64,000 nucleotides of DNA, taken from NCBI RefSeq assembly GCF_900101435.1, contig NZ_FMZH01000011.1, positions 119,833 through 183,832 of the forward strand, read 5' to 3'. The stretch's first letter is position 1. Each line of letters begins with the position of its first letter. The notes beneath the pieces were generated by a model. The model made no database searches, had not been told where the DNA came from, and saw nothing but the letters and a program-made list of their open reading frames with translations. Shown piece after piece: positions 32,780 to 40,965 of this stretch. Origin of the DNA: Pedobacter soli. Lineage in GTDB: Bacteria; Bacteroidota; Bacteroidia; Sphingobacteriales; Sphingobacteriaceae. A program made the translations under genes and the position numbers.

Positions 32780-33361
32780 ATGAAATATATCCTTTTTATT
32801 GTACTCGCCACTTTTTCGATCAGCTTAGCCGCTCAGCAAAAACAGTTTTCGAAAGATGATTCAGGAAAATTTATTTACTATCAGGTTGTCGATTCGCAAG
32901 CTGTAGCTAAAGATACTTTGCTGCAAAGGGCTAAAACTTTTGTGAATGTGTTGTATAAAAAAACGATGAAGCCGGAAAGCGTTAGCGATTCATCTATTTC
33001 GGCAAAAGGCAGGATGGTTATCGATAAAACCATTCTCGTAGCTGGTCACCCAAGTGGTGAAGTAAGCTATCAGTTTGTTTGCGAAGTACGAAATGGAAAG
33101 TATCGATTTTGGTTAACCGACATGCAGTTTATTCCATACCAGCGCGACCGTTATGGAAATTTTGTGGCCACAACCCAAATAGGTACCCCTTTAGAACGTA
33201 CACCTGGTAAATTGAGTGCCGGTGCATGGAAAGATATTTTAAACAGTACTTATACTAAAGTAGAGAAGTTTGGCGCAGAGTTTAAAAAGTTTATGGCCAC
33301 CAGCAGGGTAGCAGTACCTGCTAAAAAGAAACCCGAAACCATCTCTACCAAAAAGTGGTAA
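32780..33361 (+). CDS. DUF4468 domain protein, exported
   Basis: 193 residues with signal peptide (ends SISLAAQ). FIYYQVVDSQAVAKDTLLQRAKTFVN and VSYQFVCEVRNGKYRFWLTDMQFIPY match the DUF4468 family, a small TBP-like alpha/beta fold of unknown function common in Bacteroidota periplasm. The C-terminus is basic (PAKKKPETISTKKW). It stands between the amt operon terminator and a convergent SRPBCC gene; no functional partner is evident. Confidence 0.75.
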   Translation: MKYILFIVLATFSISLAAQQKQFSKDDSGKFIYYQVVDSQAVAKDTLLQRAKTFVNVLYKKTMKPESVSDSSISAKGRMVIDKTILVAGHPSGEVSYQFVCEVRNGKYRFWLTDMQFIPYQRDRYGNFVATTQIGTPLERTPGKLSAGAWKDILNSTYTKVEKFGAEFKKFMATSRVAVPAKKKPETISTKKW

Positions 33362-33372
33362 TAAGCAAAGGG

Positions 33373-33840
33373 CTATAAGGTGCCAAATAAACCGGCCACT
33401 TTCTGGTAACGGAATTTAAAAATTTCGTTTACTCTTTTATTTACGATAAGTGCATTGGCAATACCACCAATTGGGCCCCAGCCAATAGCATAGTGCAGGA
33501 TATCGTGCATCAAAACCCCGTCTGCAATTTTTTCGAAATGGTGCTGGTGATGCCAGAATGCAAATGGGCCGAATCGCTGTTCGTCTATAAAATATTCCTG
33601 GTCTTTTACGTGCGTAATTTCGGTCACCCAGTTTAATTTAATGCCGGCTATTGGCGCAACTTTATAGGTAATAATCAGGCCCGGATACATTTTGGTGCCC
33701 TCCATATTGGGCGAAGTTACATCGAAAGTCATATCCGTTGGCGTAATTTCGGCCAGGTTCATTGGCGAAGAGAAAAAATCCCAGGCCGTGGCCAGGTCAA
33801 CAGGAAGTTTTTGTGTAAATTCTAATCTATAAGTCTTCAC
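33373..33840 (-). CDS. SRPBCC-family ligand-binding protein
   Basis: 155 residues from a GTG at 33840, which gives (V)KTYRLEFTQKLPVDLATAWDFF, the normal first strand of a START/Bet v1-like fold. A longer frame from ATG 33897 would add 19 Cys-rich residues unlike the family. GPFAFWHHQHHFEKIADGVLMHDILHYAIGWGP carries the conserved W-H-x-H-x-F block of the group that resembles cell-division-inhibitor SulA-linked proteins. It may bind a hydrophobic ligand; role unknown. A CATCTTTG element lies about 20 bp upstream of the GTG. Confidence 0.78.
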   Translation of the reverse strand: MKTYRLEFTQKLPVDLATAWDFFSSPMNLAEITPTDMTFDVTSPNMEGTKMYPGLIITYKVAPIAGIKLNWVTEITHVKDQEYFIDEQRFGPFAFWHHQHHFEKIADGVLMHDILHYAIGWGPIGGIANALIVNKRVNEIFKFRYQKVAGLFGTL

Positions 33841-33897
33841 GGCTATTGTTTTAAAAAGACAACAGCAAAGATGCGGTTTTGTTGGTAATAACCGCAA

Positions 33898-34046
33898 TTA
33901 CGTGACGAAAGATCTTCATCTCGACTGGAACGCAGTGGCATGCCTGCCCAAACAGGCGGGGAGAGATCTGCCTTGACGGATTTAGCTCCGCTGAGCACTT
34001 AGTGGTTCCCGACTTTATTGCACTTGGCCCGAAATGACGGTTTTGA
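33898..34046. repeat. Interspersed repeat of the GATCTTCATCTCGACTGG type
   Basis: A GC-richer block (33905-34040) with CTGCCCAAACAGGCGGGGAGAG and GACTTTATTGCACTTGGCCCGAAATGACGG. This kind of sequence (ATTTCGACGGAACGAAGTG-like on the other strand) is a frequent interspersed element in Bacteroidota. The piece TGCCTGCCCAAACAGGC can form a hairpin. Not coding. Confidence 0.5.
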
Positions 34047-34079
34047 AGACCTCGCAGGTTTTAAAAACCTGCGAGGTCT
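34047..34079. repeat. Perfect 16-bp inverted repeat
   Basis: Arms AGACCTCGCAGGTTTT and AAAACCTGCGAGGTCT around a single base, 7 bp from the stop of the YkuK-like gene. It lacks a T-run on the minus strand, so it may be a repeat or a structural 3' end rather than a classical terminator. The ACCTCGCAG core also occurs in the terminator at 27816. Confidence 0.7.
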
Positions 34080-34085
34080 GATTTA

Positions 34086-34559
34086 TTAATGCACCATTTT
34101 ATCGGCACAGGTAGAGCTGGCAAATGCCTCTGGCTTCGCTTTAAAAATAAAACCCATGCTTAAAATGTAGCCCATGGCATCGTTAAGTGCCTTGTTCGAT
34201 TTAAATGATGGATTGGTGTTAATATCGGCATGTACCTCCAAAGCCACATCGTAAATATCAAGCAAATCGCAAATAGAATAGGCCGTTTCAATCGATTTTT
34301 GCACTTCCATTAACATTCTTTCCTTAATCGTTACCTGAGCCGAGTTTTTTTCCTGGTGGATGTACATAAAACCACCATGATGCTCTCTTAACAGCACAAT
34401 AACTGTTGCAAAATCGGTTATAGCACCTTTAACCTGCGAGTCGGTACCGATGCAAACTTTTAGCTTAAAGCCATTTTCTGTTTCTCTGATAATTGCTTTT
34501 TCAATTTCTTCGAGGATCGAAGATTGGATCACTTCACCACTAAATTTTTTCCACGTCAT
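34086..34559 (-). CDS. YkuK-like ribonuclease H-fold protein (DUF458)
   Basis: 157 residues, near the family length. KLKVCIGTDSQVKG carries the first Asp of an RNase H-like active site, and DVALEVHADINTNPSFKSNKAL has the second acidic pair, as in the YkuK/DUF458 family. ERMLMEVQKSIETAYSICDLL is the central helix. No enzymatic role has been proven for the family; a nuclease is inferred from the fold. Transcribed alone on the minus strand. Confidence 0.82.
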   Translation of the reverse strand: MTWKKFSGEVIQSSILEEIEKAIIRETENGFKLKVCIGTDSQVKGAITDFATVIVLLREHHGGFMYIHQEKNSAQVTIKERMLMEVQKSIETAYSICDLLDIYDVALEVHADINTNPSFKSNKALNDAMGYILSMGFIFKAKPEAFASSTCADKMVH

Positions 34560-34775
34560 ACATTGTAGTTTTTTGAGGTTAATAAATGGTAATCAGGTTT
34601 TTAATAAAAATAGGCGCTAAAAATTAAATATGTGTTAAGGCTTGATTGTTTATTTGCTAACAAAAAGTTAGTTATCAACAAGTTAGTAAAAATAGTCCGT
34701 TTTAAGCCGCTAATTTTTGAAACAAATGCAATTAAGAGTCGTTATATTTACATTAATCAACAACAATTCTTTATT

Positions 34776-34994
34776 ATGAAAGCAGAATTAATTCAGGAAT
34801 TACAGTTATTACAAAACAGTAGGGCCAATAAATTTGCCGATGAATTGACCGACAGGATTTTATCATCAGTTGATGCAGTAAACGAGAAACTCACTTCGTC
34901 GGTGTCGCTGCGTGGCCGGATGCTGATGCTGTTAGATAAAAGATTAAATTTTGAGACGCTCCGTAAACTGCGGACCAGATTTTTTAAGCGGTAA
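34776..34994 (+). CDS. Small hypothetical helical protein, 72 residues
   Basis: Starts at ATG 34776 (MKAELIQELQLLQNSRANKF); an in-frame TTG/GTG extension back to 34632 would add a hydrophobic/basic stretch crossing the promoter region and is rejected. The protein is highly charged and helical, with a basic C-terminus (LRKLRTRFFKR). A TATATTTA box lies about 25 bp before the ATG. It lies 50 bp before the DEAD-box gene on the same strand and may be co-transcribed. No family recognised; the basic tail would suit nucleic-acid binding, but this is only a guess. Confidence 0.6.
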   Translation: MKAELIQELQLLQNSRANKFADELTDRILSSVDAVNEKLTSSVSLRGRMLMLLDKRLNFETLRKLRTRFFKR

Positions 34995-35044
34995 GCGCTT
35001 ATCTCGGTTTAGCCGTAAACAGAAATGCTTACCTTTATGGCCGA

Positions 35045-36349
35045 ATGATAGCAAACACCTTAAAAAAACTAAATATTACTGCGCTTAACCAAATGCAGGA
35101 GTCGGCCGTACAGGCGGCCAGAACCGGCAAAGATGTGGTATTAATTGCGCCAACCGGTTCGGGCAAAACGCTTGCCTTTTTATTGCCTGTGCTGGCTAAT
35201 TTAAAGCAAGGTGTTAAAGGTGTGCAGGCTTTGGTTCTGGTTCCCTCGCGCGAGCTTGCCTTGCAGATTGAGCAGGTATTTAAGCAAATGGGTACCTCTT
35301 TTAAGGTAAACTGCTGCTATGGCGGGCATGCTGTACGCGTAGAAAAGAATAATCTTGCGCATCCGCCGGCCATACTTATTGGTACCCCAGGCAGGATTGC
35401 TTATCACCTCGATAACCAGAACTTCGACGAATCTTTTATCGAAACGCTTGTTTTGGATGAATTTGATAAATCGCTCGAATTTGGCTTCGAAAGCGATATG
35501 TCTTATATCATCGGTTCATTATTATCATTAAAGCAACGTATCCTTACTTCGGCTACCAAAATGGAAGAAATTCCAGCCTTTGTAAAAATTAATGCACCTG
35601 CCGAAGTAGATTTTTCGCAAAACGTTGCTGTTAAGCCGGCCTTAAAACTGAAAAAAATCACTGCACCTGCAGCCGATAAACTCGATTACCTGTTCAGATT
35701 GCTGAGTAAAATAGGAAATAAAAACACACTCGTTTTTTGTAACCATCGCGAAACTGTCGATCGCATTAGTGATCTGCTGTTTGAGCATGGCCTCGGGCAT
35801 GATGTTTTTCATGGGGGTATGGAGCAGTTCGACAGGGAAAAAGCACTGCTAAAATTCAGGAACGGGAGTCATAAAATTTTAATTACTACCGATCTGGCTG
35901 CCCGTGGTTTAGATATTCCAGAAGTTGAGCACATTGTACACTACCAATTGCCTTATACCGAAGATGCATACATTCACCGCAACGGTCGTACGGCACGTAT
36001 GCATGCAAAAGGAACAGCCTACGCTATTTTAACCAGCGAAGAAAACTATAAATACCTGCCCGATGATATTGAGGAGGAAATTTTGGAAGACCGCTATGCT
36101 TTACCTGAGGCGAGTGATTGGGTAACCTTATACCTGGCCCATGGTAAGAAAGATAAAATTAATAAAATCGACATTGTAGGCCTGTTTCTACAAAAAGGAG
36201 ATTTAGCCAAAGATGATTTGGGCTTGATTGAAGTTAAAGATACCACCAGTTATGTAGCGGTAAAGCGTAGCAAGGTTAACCAATTGTTAAAAAAACTAAA
36301 CGGCGAAAAAATTAAAGGAAAGAAACTTAAATTAGAGATAGCCAGTTAA
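35045..36349 (+). CDS. DEAD-box-family RNA helicase with DEFD motif II
   Basis: 434 residues. Ordered helicase motifs: Q-motif region (LNQMQESAV), I APTGSGKT, Ia VPSRELALQ, Ib GTPGRI, II LDEFDKS, III TSATK, IV TLVFCNHRE, V TTDLAARGLDIP, VI YIHRNGRTAR. Two motifs deviate: DEFD in place of DEAD, and HRNGRTAR in place of HRxGRTGR. The core residues for ATP binding and hydrolysis remain. The C-terminal 80 residues form a short RNA-binding-like domain ending in a basic KGKKLKLEIAS. It probably remodels RNA in the cytoplasm. A TACCTTTA box ends 7 bp before the ATG, and a three-codon ATG-GCC-GAA-TGA overlaps the start. Confidence 0.9.
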   Translation: MIANTLKKLNITALNQMQESAVQAARTGKDVVLIAPTGSGKTLAFLLPVLANLKQGVKGVQALVLVPSRELALQIEQVFKQMGTSFKVNCCYGGHAVRVEKNNLAHPPAILIGTPGRIAYHLDNQNFDESFIETLVLDEFDKSLEFGFESDMSYIIGSLLSLKQRILTSATKMEEIPAFVKINAPAEVDFSQNVAVKPALKLKKITAPAADKLDYLFRLLSKIGNKNTLVFCNHRETVDRISDLLFEHGLGHDVFHGGMEQFDREKALLKFRNGSHKILITTDLAARGLDIPEVEHIVHYQLPYTEDAYIHRNGRTARMHAKGTAYAILTSEENYKYLPDDIEEEILEDRYALPEASDWVTLYLAHGKKDKINKIDIVGLFLQKGDLAKDDLGLIEVKDTTSYVAVKRSKVNQLLKKLNGEKIKGKKLKLEIAS

Positions 36350-36528
36350 AAAAGTCGGGAGTCTGGGGTTAACGGTTCAGTTTTTCATTAGTTCAATAAT
36401 CATTAGTTTGGATAGGGTAACATTTCAACCTTAAAACTTTCCAACCTTAAAACATTTGGGCATTAAAATTCTCAAATTTTGCAACATTTCAACATTAAAA
36501 CGTTCTAACATTAAAACATTAAAATTGC
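36350..36528. repeat. Degenerate AACATTtNAAcNTT repeat region
   Basis: Between 36419 and 36524 there are many short copies of the pattern AACATTTCAAC/CTTTCCAACC/TTAAAAC, similar to the 64-bp array at 1771-2010 but without a fixed period. Nothing else seen. Confidence 0.6.
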
Positions 36529-36762
36529 ATGAGCAACAACGATATATTAAAAAAACTTAGAGTAGCCTTATCACTTAAAACGGAAGATATTATTACCATT
36601 TGCGATTTGGTAGGTTTTAAGGTTACCAAGGCAGAGCTGGGCGATATTTTCAGAAATGAAGACCACGAAAATTTTAAGCCTTGCGGCGATCAGATCCTGC
36701 GTAATTTTTTAAACGGTCTTGTCATTTATAAAAGGGGCCCAAGAGATGAAAAAAAGCAATAA
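36529..36762 (+). CDS. DUF1456 family protein, single-repeat form
   Basis: 77 residues. NDILKKLRVALSLKTEDII, KAELGDIFRNEDH and ILRNFLNGLVIYKRGPRD match one half of YehS/DUF1456 proteins, which are normally about 150 residues with two such halves. This is a one-repeat version, complete rather than truncated, because it has its own start and a charged end. The function of DUF1456 is unknown. Its last 17 bases overlap the start of the next gene, which implies translational coupling. Confidence 0.85.
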   Translation: MSNNDILKKLRVALSLKTEDIITICDLVGFKVTKAELGDIFRNEDHENFKPCGDQILRNFLNGLVIYKRGPRDEKKQ

Positions 36763-39439
36763 TTTCTGCTTTTTATTATTTTTTGTACTGCTTATTCTCT
36801 CTTTTAACGCGCGCGCTCAATCTAAAGTAAATGGTACCGTAATCGATTCACTGAAAAAGCCCATCGAAGGGGTGAGCATTCAGGTAATGACCGATAAGGA
36901 TACCTTGCGGACCACCACCGATAGTAAGGGAGGTTTTGCCTTCGCCAAAGTAAACAACAATAAGTTTTATCTTGTTGTGAAGGCTTTGGGCTATAAACCT
37001 TTTGCTTCCGTTTACGAAATCGAATCCTCTAAAAAAGGGACAGTTTTAGACCCCATTATACTCAAAACCGAACCTATCCATTTAGAAGATGTAGAGGTTA
37101 AGGTTAAAGTAGATCCCATTAAAATTAAAAAAGATACCATCGAGTACAATGCCGCGGCCTACACGGTAAGGGAAAACGATAAGGTAGAAGACCTGCTGAA
37201 ACAGCTCCAGGGTGTTGAGGTTGATGAGAAAGGTGCTGTTACCGCTATGGGCAAAAAAATGACCAAGCTGCGGGTTAACGGCGAAGATTTTTTTACCAGT
37301 AATGTAGAAGATTACATCAGGCAGTTGCCAGCTGATATTATTGCCAAACTACAGGTTATTGACGATTATGGAGATGAAGCCAATTTTACCGGCATAAAAA
37401 TAGGTACCCCACAAAAAATGTTAAACCTGGTTACCAAACCGGGGATGGATAAAGGTGTTTTTGGTGGTGTAAATGTATCATCTGCTACCAATAATGCACA
37501 TAACCTGGGTACAAATGGCAGCATCTGGAAAAAAACAAAGCAAATTGGCTTTGGCGGCCGGTATGGAATGACCGATAATGAATTTAGTAAGCTATATAAT
37601 GCCGGTTTAAATGGAAATATAAGAGATAAGATTTCAAAAGAATTTAGTGTTAATGCGAATTACAACTTTAACAATAACCGCAATAACTCCATTCAGAGCA
37701 CTTATCTTGAAACGTTTAATCCGCAAGGAACCATTTACGATTTAAGGGAAAGTGCCAACAACAGCAGTTCGGTTAACAACAGCATTAACCTGGGACTAAA
37801 CGGAGCTACCAAAAAGAATTATTTTAATGCAGCGCTTTCAGGAACGTTAGGGAGCAGCCGGAACAATGCTTTTTCTACTTCTGATAAAACCGGGATTATT
37901 AAACAAGATCTTATTTCCAATTCCGGTTCGCGAAACAGTAACCCCAACATAGGGGGTAACATCAACTGGTCGCGACGCTTATCAAACAACAGGCGGTCGC
38001 TGTCAATGGGGTTTAATTTTAGTAGTAACGGAGGGAAATCGAACAGCAGTATTAACGATATTATCCGTTATTACAACGAAACTACCAACGTATTGGTTAA
38101 AGATTCGCTCTTAAACCGGCTGGTCGAAAATGATACCCGGAGTTCCAATGTGGGCGGAAATATCCAGTTTTCCAATTCGCTGAAGAAGGCAAACGATAGT
38201 ACGGGCTATAGTTTTATCAATTTATCGTACCGCTTTTCGGTAAGCAGGAGCCAGAACACCCAAAATACTACCGTTACCGATAAATTTGGCGCCAGCTTTC
38301 TGGTCGATTCGCTTGGGCAGGATTATGTTTCAAATTTCATTAACCAGAACATTAGTATCGGGTTTAATACGAACGCAAAAAAGATCAGTTATAATTTCGG
38401 GTTAAATTTCTCGCCCAGTATCATTATTGGTAAATACCAGAATACCGGACAGCAGCTGCGCAATTATCAGTTAAATTTTTCGCCCTCTGGCAACCTGAGC
38501 TACCAGATTAAAGAAAACCGGAGTTTAAGTTTCGGTTACAATGGTTATACCAGTTCGCCTGATTTTAATAAACTTCAGCCTATCCGCAATAATAACGATG
38601 TACAAAACCTCATTATCGGAAATCCCGATCTGAAAGCCACCACCAGTCATTCGGCCGATTTAAGCTATAACCAGTTCGGGGCTAAATCGGGCTGGAGTAT
38701 TATGGCTGGCCTATCAGGCTCTTTTGCATTTAACAGTGTGGTGAGCAATACCATATTTTTGCGCGATACTTTAAACAGTTTAAAGCAGCAAACTACCTAC
38801 GAGAACGTAAACGGTATTTACAACATGGGGGGCAATTACTCGTTAAACAGGCGGCTAATGACCAACAAACTTTCTCTGTCATTAAATGGAAATGTGGGCT
38901 ATAGCCATAATGTATTTTACACCGATAACGTTTTAAACAGAAGTAGCGGAATTAATCTTTCCAATGCTTTCAGGTTTAATCTTAATGAAAAGAAATTTTC
39001 GGTAAACAGCAGTGTATCTTATAGTTTTAGCTCAAATACCTACTCTGTTTTGAACCAGAACATTAAAAATGTACAGATTTTAGCCTTAAATGGCGGTGCC
39101 AGCTGGATTCCGGGCAAACGTTTCAGATTGAATGCTTCGGCCTCTAAAAGCCTTAATTTTGGCTACAATTTAAATTCAGGTAACCCATTACTGGTAAACA
39201 TGGGTATGAATGCCAATTTCTTAAAAGATAACCGGCTTAGTTTTGCAGTGCAGGCGAACGATCTTTTTAACCAGGGTTCGCTGTTTCAAACCAGCATTAG
39301 CAATAACTCCATTTCTGAAAACAGAACGCGGTTCATCAGCAGGTTTGTGCAAGCCACGCTTACCTACAACATCAGCACCTTCGGCGATAAGAGAGTCCGT
39401 ACCCGGGTTAACAACTTTAATACAGGAGAATTGAATTAA
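36746..39439 (+). CDS. Large outer membrane beta-barrel protein (OMP_b-brl_3 type) with N-terminal regulatory domain
   Basis: 897 residues from ATG 36746, with a signal peptide ending NARAQ; the frame could extend nine codons upstream but these precede the signal. A carboxypeptidase-regulatory-like domain (about 25-105: VNGTVIDSLKKPIEGVSIQV, TTDSKGGFAFAKV) and a plug-like segment (about 125-230: NDKVEDLLKQLQGVEVDEKG) precede a barrel rich in Asn and Ser. The pattern fits TonB-receptor-like proteins that lack a classical TonB box. The gene overlaps the DUF1456 gene by 17 bp and is followed 52 bp later by an SGNH hydrolase. Ligand unknown. Confidence 0.85.
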   Translation: MKKSNNFCFLLFFVLLILSFNARAQSKVNGTVIDSLKKPIEGVSIQVMTDKDTLRTTTDSKGGFAFAKVNNNKFYLVVKALGYKPFASVYEIESSKKGTVLDPIILKTEPIHLEDVEVKVKVDPIKIKKDTIEYNAAAYTVRENDKVEDLLKQLQGVEVDEKGAVTAMGKKMTKLRVNGEDFFTSNVEDYIRQLPADIIAKLQVIDDYGDEANFTGIKIGTPQKMLNLVTKPGMDKGVFGGVNVSSATNNAHNLGTNGSIWKKTKQIGFGGRYGMTDNEFSKLYNAGLNGNIRDKISKEFSVNANYNFNNNRNNSIQSTYLETFNPQGTIYDLRESANNSSSVNNSINLGLNGATKKNYFNAALSGTLGSSRNNAFSTSDKTGIIKQDLISNSGSRNSNPNIGGNINWSRRLSNNRRSLSMGFNFSSNGGKSNSSINDIIRYYNETTNVLVKDSLLNRLVENDTRSSNVGGNIQFSNSLKKANDSTGYSFINLSYRFSVSRSQNTQNTTVTDKFGASFLVDSLGQDYVSNFINQNISIGFNTNAKKISYNFGLNFSPSIIIGKYQNTGQQLRNYQLNFSPSGNLSYQIKENRSLSFGYNGYTSSPDFNKLQPIRNNNDVQNLIIGNPDLKATTSHSADLSYNQFGAKSGWSIMAGLSGSFAFNSVVSNTIFLRDTLNSLKQQTTYENVNGIYNMGGNYSLNRRLMTNKLSLSLNGNVGYSHNVFYTDNVLNRSSGINLSNAFRFNLNEKKFSVNSSVSYSFSSNTYSVLNQNIKNVQILALNGGASWIPGKRFRLNASASKSLNFGYNLNSGNPLLVNMGMNANFLKDNRLSFAVQANDLFNQGSLFQTSISNNSISENRTRFISRFVQATLTYNISTFGDKRVRTRVNNFNTGELN

Positions 39440-39491
39440 AGCAGAAATTAAATTTTAGTTTAGCGCTTCTGTTGTAACCCTAAAACGTCCC

Positions 39492-40229
39492 ATGAAAAGT
39501 TATATCCTGGTTTTCCTTCTATTCATTATTACAGGCAGTGTATCAGCACAAGATGCTAATGCCGATTCGTTAAAAACTAAACCTAAAAAAGAAAATTTCG
39601 CTGATGATTGGGCTGCGCTAACCAAATACCGTAAAGAAAATGCTGCTTTAATACCGCTAAAAAGAAAAGAGAAGCGGGTGGTATTTTTGGGAAGTTCGAT
39701 TTTTGAGTTTTGGAAGCAGAAAGATCCCGAATACTTTAATAATGGAAGATACCTGGATAGAGGCATTAGCGGTCAGATTTCTCCTCAACTGTTAATCCGC
39801 TTCAGGCAGGATGTAATTAACCTCAAACCGAAGGTGGTGATTATTTTAGCTGGTAGTAACGATATTGCCGGAAATACCGGGCATGTTACGCTCGAAAAGA
39901 TTATGGATAACATTAAATCTATGGCCGAGCTTGCCAAACTGCATCACATTAAGGTTATCCTCTGCAAATACTTACCTGTTTACCAGTATCCGTGGAATAA
40001 AAGTGTGCCTGCTGCCGAACAAATTATGGCCCTGAATGAGCTGATTGTAGCTTATGCCAAACAAAAACATTTTACTGTTTTAGATTACTGGACACCATTG
40101 GTTGACGAACGCAATGGCCAGCGTGCAGAACTTACGGTTGACGGGGTACACCCCAATTTAGCAGGCTACAAAATAATGGAAACTGTTACCGAAGTAGCGA
40201 TTAAAAAGGCACTTAAAAGCTGGCACTAG
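39492..40229 (+). CDS. Exported SGNH/GDSL hydrolase
   Basis: 245 residues with signal peptide (ends GSVSAQ). The four SGNH blocks are present: VVFLGSSIFEFW (catalytic Ser, with GSS for GDS), DRGISGQ (Gly), LAGSNDIAGN (Asn) and DGVHPNLAGY (Asp and His). Such enzymes remove acetyl or acyl groups from carbohydrates or lipids in the periplasm. A group of linker residues (KTKPKKENFADDWAAL) follows the signal. It lies in the same direction after the large barrel protein and may be co-transcribed; the pair could act on one glycan, though this is inference. Confidence 0.9.
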   Translation: MKSYILVFLLFIITGSVSAQDANADSLKTKPKKENFADDWAALTKYRKENAALIPLKRKEKRVVFLGSSIFEFWKQKDPEYFNNGRYLDRGISGQISPQLLIRFRQDVINLKPKVVIILAGSNDIAGNTGHVTLEKIMDNIKSMAELAKLHHIKVILCKYLPVYQYPWNKSVPAAEQIMALNELIVAYAKQKHFTVLDYWTPLVDERNGQRAELTVDGVHPNLAGYKIMETVTEVAIKKALKSWH

Positions 40230-40272
40230 TGTAAAGTTTTCTGAGCTTTAGTGATTAATCTAATACAATCGA

Positions 40273-40380
40273 TCGTCATTGCGAAGCCAATTTTTCATTG
40301 GATGAAGCAATCTTAATGCGGTGGCTATTCGCTTCTAGTTAGATTGCTTCGATGGCTAAAAAGCCCTCTCGCAATGACGA
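40273..40380. repeat. 108-bp element with 12-bp terminal inverted repeats
   Basis: TCGTCATTGCGA at 40273-40284 and TCGCAATGACGA at 40369-40380 are perfect inverted ends. Inside, GAAGCAATCTTA and AGATTGCTTCGA form a second inverted pair. This is a common Bacteroidota intergenic repeat; partial copies occur at 3061-3110 and 49990-50041. It may be a non-autonomous mobile element or a folded RNA. Confidence 0.8.
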
Positions 40381-40515
40381 TTTTTTATTGTAATGTCAGT
40401 CTAAGTAGGAGTTAGTAAATATTTTTAAAATAAACTTTCAATAATATTTGAAATTTCAATAATATTATTTTATGTTTACATCATCAAAAGCGAGAAAGAA
40501 AATCGGTTGAAACAG

Positions 40516-40540
40516 TAGGGGAAGCACCCCTAAATTTTTT
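40516..40540 (+). terminator. Hairpin followed by T-run upstream of a membrane protein gene
   Basis: TAGGGG-aagca-CCCCTA (40516-40532), then AAATTTTTT. It lies 59 bp before the ATG at 40599, after a gene-free stretch, so it would end some RNA transcribed across about 40390-40540, or act as an attenuator. Confidence 0.6.
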
Positions 40541-40598
40541 AATCCATATTTTCAATTTTTTCTGAAAGTTTAATTTATTGGTGTTAAATCAGCTTATC

Positions 40599-40946
40599 AT
40601 GGATTACAATATACTTGGCTATGGCATTTTTATTTCGATCATCGTATTCATCATTGTGGTGGTGGGAAAAATATGTTATCGCAATGGAAATATATTTGTA
40701 GCCGAATTGATTCCCGAACATCTGGAGCTTTGCCAGCAGATTAATAAATCTTTGTTGGTAGCTTATTATCTGGTCAATATTGGCTATGCCAGTATGACAT
40801 TAATAGGTTGGGAGACTATCACCTCATCGCTACAGCTTATTGAAATTATGGCCGTAAAAGTGGCTACTATCATTTGCCTCCTCTCGGTGCTTCATTACTT
40901 AAATATCTTTTTGCTCACCAATACCATTCATAAATTAATTAAATAA
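40599..40946 (+). CDS. Small membrane protein of unknown family (paralogue 1)
   Basis: 115 residues from ATG 40599 (MDYNILGYGIF); a TTG seven codons earlier is an unlikely start. Three hydrophobic segments: about 6-25, 58-78 and 90-110. Between them sits a polar block FVAELIPEHLELCQQINKSL. It aligns along its whole length with the next gene: both share a first helix, a K-x-N-x-(I/V) turn, an acidic helix, and the stretch YY/YLLVNIGYAS versus YLLNIGFAL. No known family recognised. The gap to the partner is 19 bp, so they are in one operon. Confidence 0.75.
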   Translation: MDYNILGYGIFISIIVFIIVVVGKICYRNGNIFVAELIPEHLELCQQINKSLLVAYYLVNIGYASMTLIGWETITSSLQLIEIMAVKVATIICLLSVLHYLNIFLLTNTIHKLIK

Positions 40947-40965
40947 CAATCTAAAAATCCGGATT

